The translations under genes and the position numbers were made by a program. The notes beneath the pieces were generated by a model. It did no database searches, was not told the DNA's origin, and saw only the letters and a program-made list of their open reading frames with translations. Source: Salipaludibacillus sp. CUR1 (GTDB taxonomy: Bacteria; Bacillota; Bacilli; Bacillales; Salisediminibacteriaceae). From it: a DNA stretch of 64,000 nucleotides. This document shows, one piece after another, positions 23,638 to 32,139 of this stretch. Positions within the stretch are counted from its first letter, which is position 1. The number at the start of each line of letters is the position of its first letter. The DNA lies in the NCBI RefSeq assembly GCF_021028955.1, contig NZ_JAIWPE010000094.1:124001-188000 (forward strand), written 5' to 3'.

Positions 23638-23666
23638 AAATGTACAATTATTTACAAAAATTGATA

Positions 23667-23715
23667 TTGACCACCTTGGTCGGCAAGAGGTATACTTAAA
23701 TCGACCACATTGGTC
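23667..23715 (+). promoter_or_regulatory. Promoter with doubled TetR-type operator (ABC exporter operon)
   Basis: TTGACC (23667-23672), 18-nt spacer, TATACT (23691-23696). Two 13-bp palindromes, GACCACCTTGGTC (23669-23681) overlapping the -35 and GACCACATTGGTC (23703-23715) just after the -10, are 34 bp apart. This is a typical layout for autorepression by the TetR gene that follows. Confidence 0.7.
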
Positions 23716-23753
23716 TAAATGCCAATCATTAAAAGAGAGGGGCTGATTTAAGA

Positions 23754-24392
23754 GTGACACACCTCTTTGAAAGCCTTGAGGAAGAGAAAAAGCAGCGGAT
23801 ATTAAATGCAGCTTTAAATGAGTTTGCTGACCACGGTTTTGAGCAGGCCTCAACGAACAGAATTGTCAAACATGCCAAAATAGGCAAAGGCATGCTGTTC
23901 CATTATTTTAATACTAAAAAAGACCTTTATTATTATTTACTTCATTACTGTTTAGACAGAACGCTCAATGACTACCTTAAGCAGATAGACATCACTGAAA
24001 GGGATTTTATTGAACGCTTTAAAAAAGCAGGAGAACTGAAGATGGAACTCTTTGCTGAACATCCGAATGTACTGAACTTTCTTGGTACGTTTTTTTTAGC
24101 GGATATTAAAGAACTACCCGGAGATATCCAGGCGAAATATGACCAGCTTCAAAAAGAAGGTTACGAAAAGATTTACAGTAACATCGATTATTCATTGTTC
24201 AGGGAAAATATAGATGTGGAAAAAGCTTTTAAAATGATCAACTGGGTGATTGAAGGCTATGAAAAAGAATTGAAATCTTCTCTGAAAGGGCAGTCTTTCT
24301 CTGAACTTAATATGGAACCGTATTTTAAGGAGTTTTATAAGTATCTGGAGATGTTGAAAAGTGCTTTTTATAAGAAGGAGGGGGAAAAATGA
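23754..24392 (+). CDS. TetR-family regulator of an ABC-2 exporter
   Basis: 212 residues from GTG, with GAGAGGGG about 11 nt upstream. TetR HTH: KKQRILNAALNEFADHGFEQASTNRIVKHAKIGKGMLFHYFNTKKDLYYY. The stop overlaps the ABC ATPase ATG by 4 bp, so the regulator and exporter are co-translated. The doubled GACCA-N3-TGGTC operator at its promoter indicates autoregulation. Inducer is presumably a compound handled by the exporter (inference). Confidence 0.92.
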   Translation: MTHLFESLEEEKKQRILNAALNEFADHGFEQASTNRIVKHAKIGKGMLFHYFNTKKDLYYYLLHYCLDRTLNDYLKQIDITERDFIERFKKAGELKMELFAEHPNVLNFLGTFFLADIKELPGDIQAKYDQLQKEGYEKIYSNIDYSLFRENIDVEKAFKMINWVIEGYEKELKSSLKGQSFSELNMEPYFKEFYKYLEMLKSAFYKKEGEK

Positions 24393-25297
24393 GTGTCATA
24401 CGCGCTCAAGGCCTTACTAAAAACTTCGGGAAATTCAAAGCATTAAATGGCGTTAACCTTGAGGTGGAGAAAGGAGAAGTCTACGGCTTTATTGGGCCTA
24501 ATGGGGCTGGCAAGTCAACGACGATCCGCGTTCTGCTGGGGGTATTAAAAGCAACTGAAGGGAATGCGGAAATTTTCGGAATGGATGCCTGGACAGAGGC
24601 TGTGGAAATCCATAAGCGGATCGCTTATGTACCCGGGGATGTCAATCTCTGGCCGAATTTAACAGGGGGGGAAGTCATTGACCTGTTCGTTAAATTACGA
24701 GGGGGCAGCCAAAGGACAAAGAGAGAAGAGCTTATTGACCGGTTTAAACTGGATCCTTCTAAAAAATGCCGGACGTATTCTAAAGGAAACAGGCAGAAGG
24801 TAGCGCTTATAGCCGCCTTTTCTTCAGAAGCCGGTCTTTTTATTCTGGATGAGCCTACCTCAGGACTGGACCCTCTTATGGAGCGGGTGTTTCAGGAATG
24901 TGTCAAGGAAGCAAAAAATGAAGGTAAAAGTATTTTACTATCCAGCCATATCCTTTCAGAAGTAGAAAGGCTCTGTGACAAAGTAGGTATTATCCGCGAA
25001 GGAAAAATGATTGAATCAGGTACCCTGGAAGAACTGCGTCATTTAACAAGAACGCAGCTTCACGTTGAAACGAGAGAACCTTCGCCTGATTTGGTTAAGA
25101 TTCCAGGCGTTCATAACTTGCAGAAAAACGGCCGGGCTGCTACTTTCCAGGTTGATTCAGAAAAACTTGAGGATGTCATCAGCTATCTCAGTTCATACGG
25201 TGTGTTAAAGCTGGAGAGCGCGCCGCCAAAACTTGAAGACCTGTTTATGCGCCACTATAAAGGGGAGAACAGCGGTCCTTCTGGAGAGGGAGGTTGA
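24389..25297 (+). CDS. ABC exporter ATPase
   Basis: 302 residues. Walker A GPNGAGKST, signature YSKGNRQKVALIAAF (a relaxed LSGGQ, common in antibiotic-exporter ATPases), Walker B LFILDEPTSGLD and switch His in LLSSHILSEVERL. The C-terminal 80 residues form the usual DUF4162-like tail. It overlaps tetR upstream and the permease downstream, forming a three-gene operon. The type is that of polyketide-antibiotic or bacitracin-like ABC-2 exporters. Confidence 0.93.
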   Translation: MSVIRAQGLTKNFGKFKALNGVNLEVEKGEVYGFIGPNGAGKSTTIRVLLGVLKATEGNAEIFGMDAWTEAVEIHKRIAYVPGDVNLWPNLTGGEVIDLFVKLRGGSQRTKREELIDRFKLDPSKKCRTYSKGNRQKVALIAAFSSEAGLFILDEPTSGLDPLMERVFQECVKEAKNEGKSILLSSHILSEVERLCDKVGIIREGKMIESGTLEELRHLTRTQLHVETREPSPDLVKIPGVHNLQKNGRAATFQVDSEKLEDVISYLSSYGVLKLESAPPKLEDLFMRHYKGENSGPSGEGG

Positions 25298-25302
25298 ACC
25301 TG

Positions 25303-26904
25303 ATGAAAAGCCGGCTTTTTAAAAACACAGCGACACTTTCCAGATTTATTTTTAAAAAAGACAAGTTTAAAATGGCATTGTGGATTGTGGGAATAGGTGG
25401 GTTTACACTGGCTGTAGCGGTGGCTTTCCCGGATTTATACCGCACAGCTGCCGAGCGTCAGCAGCTGGCGGCAACGATGGTTAACCCCGCTGTTACAGCC
25501 CTCGTCGGACGAGGGTACGGGTTGGATAATTATACGTATGGGGCTATGATGGCCCATCAAATGCTTGGTATGACGACCATAATTGCTGGTCTGATGAATA
25601 TCCTTCTCGTCGCAAAACATACACGGGCCGACGAAGAAGCAGGACTGACAGAGATGATTCTCTCTTTGCCTTCAGGCAGGCTTTCAACTATGGGGGCTTC
25701 CATGACAGTTATGGCCGTTTTGAATAGTATAATGGCTTTCGCCGTTGGATTAGGATTATTCTCTACCGGAATAGAGAGCCTTGATTTGGAAGGATCACTT
25801 TTATACGGGGCTGTAATCGGAGCGATAGGACTGTTTTTTGCAGCGGTGACTGGCTTGTGTGCACAGTTTACAGAAAGCTCCCGGGGGACGATAGGACTCT
25901 CAATTGCTGTACTCGGCGGTGCTTATCTCATTCGGGCAGCCGGCGATGTAAGTAATGAGACTCTGTCCTGGTTCTCCCCAATCGGCTGGGTGCTTGGAAC
26001 TGAAACTTACGTAAATAACTACTGGTGGCCGATCGTGTTAACACTCGCTGCCGCCATATGTACAGCTGTTTTAGCCTTTTACTTAAATACAATTAGAGAT
26101 GTGGGGGCGGGCTTTTTTCCATCAAAGCCTGGCAGAATGACGGCTTCTGTATTTCTTCGCAGCCCGTTTGGCCTGGCTTTGAGGCTTCAGCGCAGTTCCC
26201 TCATTTTTTGGACATTAGGTATAGTGGTGTTAGCTGTCACCTATGGATCGGTATTAGGTGAAACTGAAATCTACTTTGAAGATATTGAGTTTATGGAAGA
26301 ATTTCTTCCCGTTATGGAAGGCGTCAGTTTGACAGACCAGTTTCTGGCTGTGTTAATGGCTGTAATGGCTATCATTATTACTATTCCAGCCTTGCTGATG
26401 ATGCTGAAACTGAAAGGAGAAGAAAAAAATCAGCGGCTCGAGCCTCTTTTCAGTTTGCCAGTCTCCCGAATAAGAATGATGGGAAGCTATTTATTATTAG
26501 CGGTGCTTAGCAGTGTGTTTTTACTCCTTGTATCCGGTTTGGCTATGGGAAGTATTGGAGTGGCAGTCATTGAAGAGGGCGAATTAGCTCCGTTCATAAC
26601 CTCCAGCCTGGTCTACCTGCCTGCAGTGTGGGTGATGCTGGGAGTCACCGTTTTATTGATTGGTATTTTGCCGAAATACACCGGATTAATCTGGCTGTAT
26701 TTAGGTTTTTCCTTTATGACAGTATATTTTGGAGACCTTTTTCAGATGCCAGGCTGGCTCACAGGGTTAACTCCTTTTGACCATGTTCCGGGGATGCCGG
26801 TAGATGATTTCAATATTATGTCTGCTGCTATCATGACGGTTGTGGCCATTACTATTGGCGCTGCCGGTTTCTTAGGGTATTTAAAACGGGATATCCATGG
26901 ATAA
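25303..26904 (+). CDS. ABC-2 exporter permease, polyketide-antibiotic type
   Basis: 533 residues from the ATG with GGGAGG 9 nt upstream; a TTG at 25294 abuts the ribosome site. About twelve helices in two repeated six-helix halves. RADEEAGLTEMILSLPSGRLSTMG (half 1) and KGEEKNQRLEPLFSLPVSRIRMMG (half 2) are the same conserved cytoplasmic segment, showing internal duplication as in the TnrB3/COG3559 exporters. It would pair with the preceding ATPase to expel a hydrophobic compound. The substrate is unknown. Confidence 0.88.
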   Translation: MKSRLFKNTATLSRFIFKKDKFKMALWIVGIGGFTLAVAVAFPDLYRTAAERQQLAATMVNPAVTALVGRGYGLDNYTYGAMMAHQMLGMTTIIAGLMNILLVAKHTRADEEAGLTEMILSLPSGRLSTMGASMTVMAVLNSIMAFAVGLGLFSTGIESLDLEGSLLYGAVIGAIGLFFAAVTGLCAQFTESSRGTIGLSIAVLGGAYLIRAAGDVSNETLSWFSPIGWVLGTETYVNNYWWPIVLTLAAAICTAVLAFYLNTIRDVGAGFFPSKPGRMTASVFLRSPFGLALRLQRSSLIFWTLGIVVLAVTYGSVLGETEIYFEDIEFMEEFLPVMEGVSLTDQFLAVLMAVMAIIITIPALLMMLKLKGEEKNQRLEPLFSLPVSRIRMMGSYLLLAVLSSVFLLLVSGLAMGSIGVAVIEEGELAPFITSSLVYLPAVWVMLGVTVLLIGILPKYTGLIWLYLGFSFMTVYFGDLFQMPGWLTGLTPFDHVPGMPVDDFNIMSAAIMTVVAITIGAAGFLGYLKRDIHG

Positions 26905-26960
26905 AACCGTAGGCGGTGGATTTTGGAAGGATGCTTTACTGAAAGAAGGAAACAGGTTGA

Positions 26961-26999
26961 AAAAGGAGCGTACTTTTTACTTAGAAGGACGCTCCTTTT
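26961..26999. terminator. Bidirectional terminator
   Basis: Perfect stem AAAAGGAGCGT/ACGCTCCTTTT with a 17-nt loop; serves the exporter operon and the convergent small Cys-rich gene, whose stop codon lies in the loop. Confidence 0.85.
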
Positions 27000-27156
27000 C
27001 TATCAATTTTTTAATATGATCTTTTGGTTCCCAGCAGTTAAATTGGTAATGAGACTTTGTTTCAAATCCTAATCTGGCACAATAATATTTAGTGCCTTGT
27101 GACGTTTTCGACACTGCAAAATGAATACAGGTGGCGCAGCAGTGGTAATTTTTCAT
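26977..27156 (-). CDS. Small Cys-rich protein (59 aa)
   Basis: The minus strand encodes MKNYHCCATCIHFAVSK followed by TSQGTKYYCARLG, FETKSHYQFNCW and EPKDHIKKLIEKERPSK. It has five Cys with CCxxC, YYC and NCW spacing, the look of a small zinc-binding fold. AAAGGA lies about 9 nt before the ATG. I recall similar short hypothetical proteins in many Bacillus genomes (NCW-x-PK pattern), but no function. It is convergent with the exporter operon and shares its terminator. Codon structure is uninterrupted and the spacing of Cys residues argues for a real gene. Confidence 0.75.
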   Translation of the reverse strand: MKNYHCCATCIHFAVSKTSQGTKYYCARLGFETKSHYQFNCWEPKDHIKKLIEKERPSK

Positions 27157-27511
27157 TTAATATCCGTCCTTTCCAGCCGGGAAATAGACAGCCAGAGATG
27201 AAATTATCATAACATAAATTAGAAAAACATATTTAAATGAACGTTTGTTTAAAGCATACGAGACGGCGGTATATCACAGGATTTTCCTCCTGTTAATTCT
27301 TCACCCGCGCTGCTTTTGGAATTTATACCCATACTCTGAGTACATTCTGCTCGCCGCCAGACATATTCATGAGGAGCCTTGTATGCTCGGTAAGCAAATA
27401 GATGCCCAATCCAAAAAAATCATTTGCAGCTTTTATGAAAAGTCGGGAGATGTTGAGGCGGGAAGTAATTTCCCGGGAAATGTCTAATCCTTTCGAAATT
27501 AATACAGGGAA
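27157..27511. other. Intergenic stretch without a supported gene
   Basis: An 80-codon plus-strand frame (27245-27487) lacks a ribosome site and recognisable composition, and I do not support it. No repeat seen elsewhere in the window is present. The stretch carries the upstream region of the minus-strand Cys-rich gene at its left edge. Confidence 0.5.
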
Positions 27512-27547
27512 TAATAAAAGAGCCAGCTTTCCCTGTGAAAAGCTGGT
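27512..27547 (-). terminator. Terminator after Cu/Zn SOD gene
   Basis: On the minus strand, AACCAGCTTTT/AAAGCTGGCT stem with a CACAGG-type loop, followed by CTTTTATTATT. Confidence 0.7.
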
Positions 27548-27555
27548 TGATACTC

Positions 27556-28266
27556 TTATCCCTCTTCAACTACTCCGCACGCAGACCGGTCACCGGAATC
27601 GCCTGTATTGAGAGTTTCTTCATCCGGACCTGGTTCGTCACTTTCCTCTGACTGGTAACGCTCAGGAATGTGGCCAAAATTATCAGGGTCTTCGTGGATA
27701 ATAACGGCAGTTTCATCTTCAATAATCTGATCCACAGTGAATTTATCTGTTTCGAAAGACATCTTTGCGGTGCCGTCTTCGTTCACATAAAGGGACGGCA
27801 TATCTCCAGCATGCTCGGCGTGATCCTCACCATCCGGGTTATAATGCCCGCCTGCTGAAGAGAAAGGTTCATCCTCGTCAGGTTCGCAAACCGCTTCTTC
27901 GTGAATATGAAAACCATGGTAGCCTGCTTCAAGGTTTTCTACGTCTGCTTCAACACGTACGCGGTCTCCTTCCTCGTAAAAAAGAATGGTTCCCAAAAAT
28001 TCCCCATCAGTATTATTCATTTCAGCTTGAGCCGCGACCTCTGCTTCCTCATCAACTTCATTGTTGCCATTAACTTCATTATCGTTTTCATCGTTGTTAT
28101 TTTCTTCATTATCATTCTGTGATTGAATTGTTCCGGTGCTATTATTATCAGGACTATTATTCGCAGCATCGTTTGCAGTTTCCTGGTTTTCGCCATTTTC
28201 TCCGCAGCCTGCCAGTAAGACAGCGCCTAAAAGAGGTGTAAGCATTTTAAGTGTGTAGCGTTTCAT
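27556..28266 (-). CDS. sodC: Lipoprotein Cu/Zn superoxide dismutase
   Basis: 236 residues. Signal peptide with lipobox LLAGC (Cys about 21), an Asn/Glu-rich linker (about 25-75), then the Cu/Zn SOD domain: GYHGFHIHEEAVC (Cu ligands His plus the disulfide Cys), SAGGHYNPDGEDHAEHAGDMPSLYV (bridging and Zn ligands), AVIIHEDPDNF (Cu ligand) and DRSACGVVEEG (second disulfide Cys, C-terminus). All expected metal ligands appear present. Anchored outside the membrane, it would dismutate extracellular superoxide. Comparable to B. subtilis YojM, but with a longer linker. Confidence 0.93.
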   Translation of the reverse strand: MKRYTLKMLTPLLGAVLLAGCGENGENQETANDAANNSPDNNSTGTIQSQNDNEENNNDENDNEVNGNNEVDEEAEVAAQAEMNNTDGEFLGTILFYEEGDRVRVEADVENLEAGYHGFHIHEEAVCEPDEDEPFSSAGGHYNPDGEDHAEHAGDMPSLYVNEDGTAKMSFETDKFTVDQIIEDETAVIIHEDPDNFGHIPERYQSEESDEPGPDEETLNTGDSGDRSACGVVEEG

Positions 28267-28301
28267 ATTAGAAACCCCTTTCTTGTTTAAAAAATTGTTT
28301 T

Positions 28302-28340
28302 AAAAGCCAGGAAGGACTGCTTCTGTAAAAGAAGCAGCCC
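28302..28340. terminator. Hairpin between Mn catalase and SOD genes
   Basis: GGACTGCTTCT/AGAAGCAGCCC stem, 5-nt loop. The T tail is better on the plus strand than on the minus strand that carries both genes, so termination efficiency is uncertain. Confidence 0.45.
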
Positions 28341-28360
28341 TTTATTAATTTCCGGTCATT

Positions 28361-29266
28361 TTACATGCCGGCTTCATATTGCAGACGCTTGGACAATTCT
28401 CTAAACTGTTCTTCATCAAACCCTGGCGCAAATTCTTCAGGGATATGCTCCAAGTCAGGAATCTCCCCGCCTTCAGGTGTGCCATCAACAACTTCGAGTT
28501 CACCTGGAGGTCCGATCGGAGTAGGGCCTGTCCAGATTCTGTTAAGCAATCCGTAGTCCTGGTCACTAAATCTGTACAGTTTAAGGTGGGAACCTTCTTC
28601 TTCAAATTTTCTGGCGTGGTCAAATTTAGAGTTATCCAAATCAGGCACAGGAAGCATTTTTTGTACGTCCACTCCTGTTACTTTTTCAAGAGCTTTGGCA
28701 TATGCCACTGCATGGACGCTTCCCCGCACGAGCAGGTAGCCGCAGAGCTCACGGGCTGTTTCATTATCTGTCATTTGATAGACGCGCATTTTATGTGTAC
28801 GTGCTCCGCATTCTAGGTAAAAGTTATGGAGTAAATCATTGACTAAATTTCCGCTCGAAAACACATTATCGCCTGTCCATGGTTTCCCCGCCGAATCAGC
28901 AGGCACTGAATTTTGGCCGCCGAGGATAAACTGGAACATATTTGGGATGCCTAACGCCTCTCTAAGAGGAGTCTCATCCGGATTTGTTTTTCCGTTTCCA
29001 ATGGATCCGTTTAAGTTAAGGTTAATCGTATTAGAGACTAGCTCTACGTGTCCTAATTCTTCTGCGGTAATACTTGCGATTAATTCATAAAAAGGCCGCA
29101 GCTTCTTTTTGCTCCGGAAGTTAAAAGACTGGAACATATAGTTATTTAATGTAGACATTTCACCGAACCGTCCCCCTAATAACTCCTGAACAACACCCGC
29201 TGCTTCAGGATCGGGCTTGCTTGGCTGGGGCAGGCTGATTTGCAGTTTATCAATCCGTTTAAACAA
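28361..29266 (-). CDS. Manganese catalase
   Basis: 301 residues from a TTG preceded by AGGAGG at 8 nt. The di-manganese ferritin-like fold is shown by QELLGGRFGEMSTLNNYMFQSFNF (Glu ligand), ITAEELGHVELVSNTIN (Glu and His ligands), LECGARTHKMRVYQMTDNETARELCGYLLVRGSVHAVAYAKALE (Glu, His ligands). Converts H2O2 to water and oxygen. Similar to B. subtilis YdbD/YjqC. A SigmaB-like promoter (GTTTTA-N14-GGGAAG) lies at 29311-29336 on this strand. Adjacent to the Cu/Zn SOD gene, it would remove the peroxide that SOD makes. Confidence 0.95.
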   Translation of the reverse strand: MFKRIDKLQISLPQPSKPDPEAAGVVQELLGGRFGEMSTLNNYMFQSFNFRSKKKLRPFYELIASITAEELGHVELVSNTINLNLNGSIGNGKTNPDETPLREALGIPNMFQFILGGQNSVPADSAGKPWTGDNVFSSGNLVNDLLHNFYLECGARTHKMRVYQMTDNETARELCGYLLVRGSVHAVAYAKALEKVTGVDVQKMLPVPDLDNSKFDHARKFEEEGSHLKLYRFSDQDYGLLNRIWTGPTPIGPPGELEVVDGTPEGGEIPDLEHIPEEFAPGFDEEQFRELSKRLQYEAGM

Positions 29267-29310
29267 AGTGAAAACCTCCTATAATAGATTCGGTGCACCC
29301 ACTAAAAGCG

Positions 29311-29336
29311 CTTCCCTGCCAGGGATTACCTAAAAC
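29311..29336 (-). promoter_or_regulatory. SigmaB-like promoter before Mn catalase
   Basis: Minus-strand GTTTTA (29331-29336), 14-nt spacer, GGGAAG (29311-29316), close to the general-stress consensus GTTTAA-N12/15-GGGTAT. Confidence 0.45.
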
Positions 29337-29491
29337 CGGTTAAAGGAAAATAAGAAAAAATAAGCCAATTCACCCAGGTCTTTATACTTGTAAAAAGGCG
29401 GCTTCCCTTCTCGGTTTATATTCGAAAGTTTTCCAACGGACTGTTTTGGTAATAGAGTCTTTATAGAGACCTTATAAATGGAGGTGTTAAG

Positions 29492-29851
29492 GTGATTAGG
29501 AAACTTGAGACATCGCATGAAAATATTCTTGAATACGAAGTGATCGATAAATTGACAGAGGAAGAGAATGAACAGGTACTGGACGAAGTCAGGCAATATA
29601 TCAGGAAGTATGGAAAAGTAAGATTCCTTGTGCGTCTTAAGGATATGCCGCATACAGAATTGTCGGCGATCGATGACAGGCTTAAATTCGCGAAAGAGCA
29701 TATGTCGCAAATAGAAAAATACGCACTGGTGACCGACTATGATGCCGCAGAATATATCGGAAAATTTGCTGATAAACTGACAAGTATTAATGTGCGCCAG
29801 TTTGCGAAAGACGAAGAAGAGATGGCCAGGTCATGGGTGAGAGAGGGCTAA
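29492..29851 (+). CDS. SpoIIAA-like (STAS/SEC14 type) small protein
   Basis: 119 residues from GTG with GGAGGTG 6 nt upstream. Pattern of the SpoIIAA-like family (PF11964): an N-terminal strand NILEYEVIDKLTEEENEQVLDEVRQYI, a central strand KVRFLVRLKDM, then AKEHMSQIEKYALVTDYDAAEYIGKFADKL and a final strand/helix RQFAKDEEEMARSWVR. Function in this family is poorly known, possibly lipid- or stress-related. It is followed closely by a HAD phosphatase gene. Confidence 0.8.
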   Translation: MIRKLETSHENILEYEVIDKLTEEENEQVLDEVRQYIRKYGKVRFLVRLKDMPHTELSAIDDRLKFAKEHMSQIEKYALVTDYDAAEYIGKFADKLTSINVRQFAKDEEEMARSWVREG

Positions 29852-29896
29852 GAGGTGCTTTCTGACTCCGGATTAATTTATCGGAAGGTGATGGTT

Positions 29897-30556
29897 ATGA
29901 AAGCATTTATATTTGATTTTGACGGAACTTTAGCTAATACTCTTCCATTATGTATTCACTCTTTCTACAGCGTGTTTAAGGAGTTTGATGGAAAAGAGCT
30001 TTCAGAAGAAGAAATTAAAGATATGTTTGGACCGCCAGAAACAGACATTATCAGAGACAATCTTAGCCATCCGGATAAAGAGGAAGCCATTGAACTGTAT
30101 TATTCGGTCTATAAAGAAAAGCATGACGAATACGTAGAGAGGAACTCAGACATTGATGGTTTATTAAAATTGTTAAAACAAAATAATATAAAATTAGGAA
30201 TTGTGACAGGAAAGGCCGCCAAAAGCCTGCATCTTTCTATGGAACTTCTTCATATAAGTGATTTTTTCGATGTTTTCATCACAGGTGAGGACGTAGAAGC
30301 AGTAAAACCGGATCCTGAAGGGGTGTACGCAGCTTTAAAAGAATTAGGCGTAAAATCTGAGGAGGCACTTTTTGCGGGAGACAGCGACGCAGATATACAA
30401 GCAGGGATGGAAGCCGGAGTGTTCACAATTGGGGTTCAGTGGCTGCCTTACTTTCAGTCAGAAACATTTTCTGACAGTCCCGATAAAAACTTCAGTCAAG
30501 TGACTGATTTTATCGAGTATATTAAGCAGGAGTTTCATATTGAAGAGGCCGGGTAA
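29897..30556 (+). CDS. HAD-superfamily phosphatase (PpaX/Gph-like)
   Basis: 219 residues from the ATG with GGAAGGTG 6 nt upstream; earlier in-frame starts overlap the previous region without a better site. Motif I FDFDGTLANT (nucleophile Asp), motif II LGIVTGKA, motif III Lys in VKPDPEGV and motif IV FAGDSDADIQAG are intact. A helical cap lies between motifs I and II. Typical of phosphoglycolate/pyrophosphatase-type hydrolases; substrate uncertain. Confidence 0.9.
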   Translation: MKAFIFDFDGTLANTLPLCIHSFYSVFKEFDGKELSEEEIKDMFGPPETDIIRDNLSHPDKEEAIELYYSVYKEKHDEYVERNSDIDGLLKLLKQNNIKLGIVTGKAAKSLHLSMELLHISDFFDVFITGEDVEAVKPDPEGVYAALKELGVKSEEALFAGDSDADIQAGMEAGVFTIGVQWLPYFQSETFSDSPDKNFSQVTDFIEYIKQEFHIEEAG

Positions 30557-30568
30557 GATAAGGAGGAA

Positions 30569-30982
30569 TTATCCTTCCTCCTCTTCCGAATTCGAACTGT
30601 TCATTGCTTTTAAAAAGTAAGAAGCAGGAAGCAGTAATCCAAGAGCGGCCTGAATGAGAGAGAAAAAGCGGGCACTTCCTATTGGTACAAGATCCCCGTA
30701 ACCGACAGAAAGCATTGTGACTCCACTGAAATACAGGGCGTCTCCAAACGTCATATCGACCAGTTCGTCTGTCGGGTCATTTATCCGGAGAATCGGCTGT
30801 TCTAAAGACAGTAAATAGTAAAGGCAGGCAAAGCCGAAGGTGAGAGCAGTAAGTATTAGAAAAAGTTTAAATAATAGAGCAGAATCCATGTAACTCTTTT
30901 TATAGGATTTATTAGTAAAAAAATAGTAGACATTTGCTGTCAGAAATATGAGAGTGAAAACAATTAACAGAGTGGAAAACAT
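30569..30982 (-). CDS. Two-helix potassium channel subunit
   Basis: 137 residues. The first segments (about 1-22 and 38-60) are hydrophobic. The pore region GDALYFSGVTMLSVGYGDLVPIG has the K+ selectivity filter (GYGD at 94-97), followed by the inner helix FSLIQAALGLLLPASYFL. No C-terminal RCK domain is present. It would form a simple tetrameric K+ channel. The gene is convergent with the HAD phosphatase, only 12 bp away. Confidence 0.88.
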   Translation of the reverse strand: MFSTLLIVFTLIFLTANVYYFFTNKSYKKSYMDSALLFKLFLILTALTFGFACLYYLLSLEQPILRINDPTDELVDMTFGDALYFSGVTMLSVGYGDLVPIGSARFFSLIQAALGLLLPASYFLKAMNSSNSEEEEG

Positions 30983-31087
30983 ATTACCATTCCTTTCTAC
31001 AGCTTTCTGCTACCCTATTATTTTTTGTGTAAAACAAGAAAGCACAAAAGACAACAAGCAAATTTATTAATTGTGAGGTGAATTAAA

Positions 31088-31963
31088 TTGTTTGAACCGG
31101 AATTAGTCTTGGATGCTAAAGCTGCCTTGGCGGAAGGCCCAAGCTGGAATGCAAAATCCCAAAAGCTTCTCTGGGTAGATATTAACGGCCATACGGTTAA
31201 TGCGTTCGACCCGGAAACAGGGGAAAATGAGAGTCTGGATGTTGGAGAAAAGGTCGGAGCAGTGGTGCCGAGAGAAAATGGCGGACTGGTTTTGGCTATG
31301 GAAAGCGGTTTTTATACGTATAGTAAGGAGACTAAAGAACTAACACCTGTAGAGAACCCCGAGGCCCACCTTCAGGGTAACCGGTTTAATGACGGGAAGT
31401 GCGATCCCCAAGGAAGGTTCTGGGCAGGAACAATGGTATTGGAGGGTGAACATGGAGAAGCAAACCTTTACCGGCTGGATCATGATTTTAAAGTCAATCT
31501 TATGATTTCGGACGTTACTGTTTCCAATGGTTTAGCCTGGAATCCTGAAAAAAGTAAAATGTACTATATTGATACGAAAACTAAAAAAATCAGATCTTAT
31601 GAATTCGATGGGGAAACAGGCAGCATTGATGAAGAACGCACGATTATTACTATACCGGAAGATATGGGCAGTCCTGACGGAATGACAATCGATGAAGAAG
31701 GCATGTTATGGATCGCCTTTTTCCATGGAGGAAAGGTTGTACGCTTTAATCCGGATAACGGAGATCGTCTTTCTGAAGTTCTAATGCCTGCCAGCAATGT
31801 CACCTCGTGCGCATTTGGAGGAGAAAATCTTGATGAACTTTATATTACCACAGCAAGGGAAGGATTAACTGAAGAGGAATTGGACAGGCAGCCTCATGCT
31901 GGCGGAATATTCAGAATAAAACCTGGAGTAAAAGGTGCCCCGTCATATACATTCCAAGGTTAA
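31088..31963 (+). CDS. SMP-30/gluconolactonase family hydrolase
   Basis: 291 residues from TTG after GTGAGGTG. Six-bladed beta-propeller family signs: LAEGPSWNAKSQKLLWVDINGHTV (Glu metal ligand), GNRFNDGKCDPQGRFWAGTM (Asn/Asp), SNGLAWNPEKSKMYYIDT and GSPDGMTIDEEGMLWIAFFHGGKVVRFNPD (Asp ligand). These enzymes hydrolyse sugar lactones or related esters with a divalent metal. Monocistronic, followed by a strong terminator. Confidence 0.92.
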   Translation: MFEPELVLDAKAALAEGPSWNAKSQKLLWVDINGHTVNAFDPETGENESLDVGEKVGAVVPRENGGLVLAMESGFYTYSKETKELTPVENPEAHLQGNRFNDGKCDPQGRFWAGTMVLEGEHGEANLYRLDHDFKVNLMISDVTVSNGLAWNPEKSKMYYIDTKTKKIRSYEFDGETGSIDEERTIITIPEDMGSPDGMTIDEEGMLWIAFFHGGKVVRFNPDNGDRLSEVLMPASNVTSCAFGGENLDELYITTAREGLTEEELDRQPHAGGIFRIKPGVKGAPSYTFQG

Positions 31964-31987
31964 GTGCGAAGCTTTTAAAGGCAGAAG

Positions 31988-32015
31988 AAAAACGGCGGAT
32001 TGACCGCCGTTTTTA
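31988..32015 (+). terminator. Terminator after SMP-30 gene
   Basis: Perfect stem AAAAACGGCGG/CCGCCGTTTTT with a short loop. Confidence 0.85.
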
Positions 32016-32139
32016 GTTATGATTTAATAATTGCTGGGCTTTTTATCTTTTAACATAAGAAATTAAAAACATGATTAATTGATTGCTTATTGGGTTAAAG
32101 ACATAGATGAAGAACTATTACTTACAAAGGGTGTTGCAC

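Noticed and set aside
27245-27487. 80-codon plus-strand frame
   Set aside because: TTG start without ribosome site, no recognisable domain, unusual composition.
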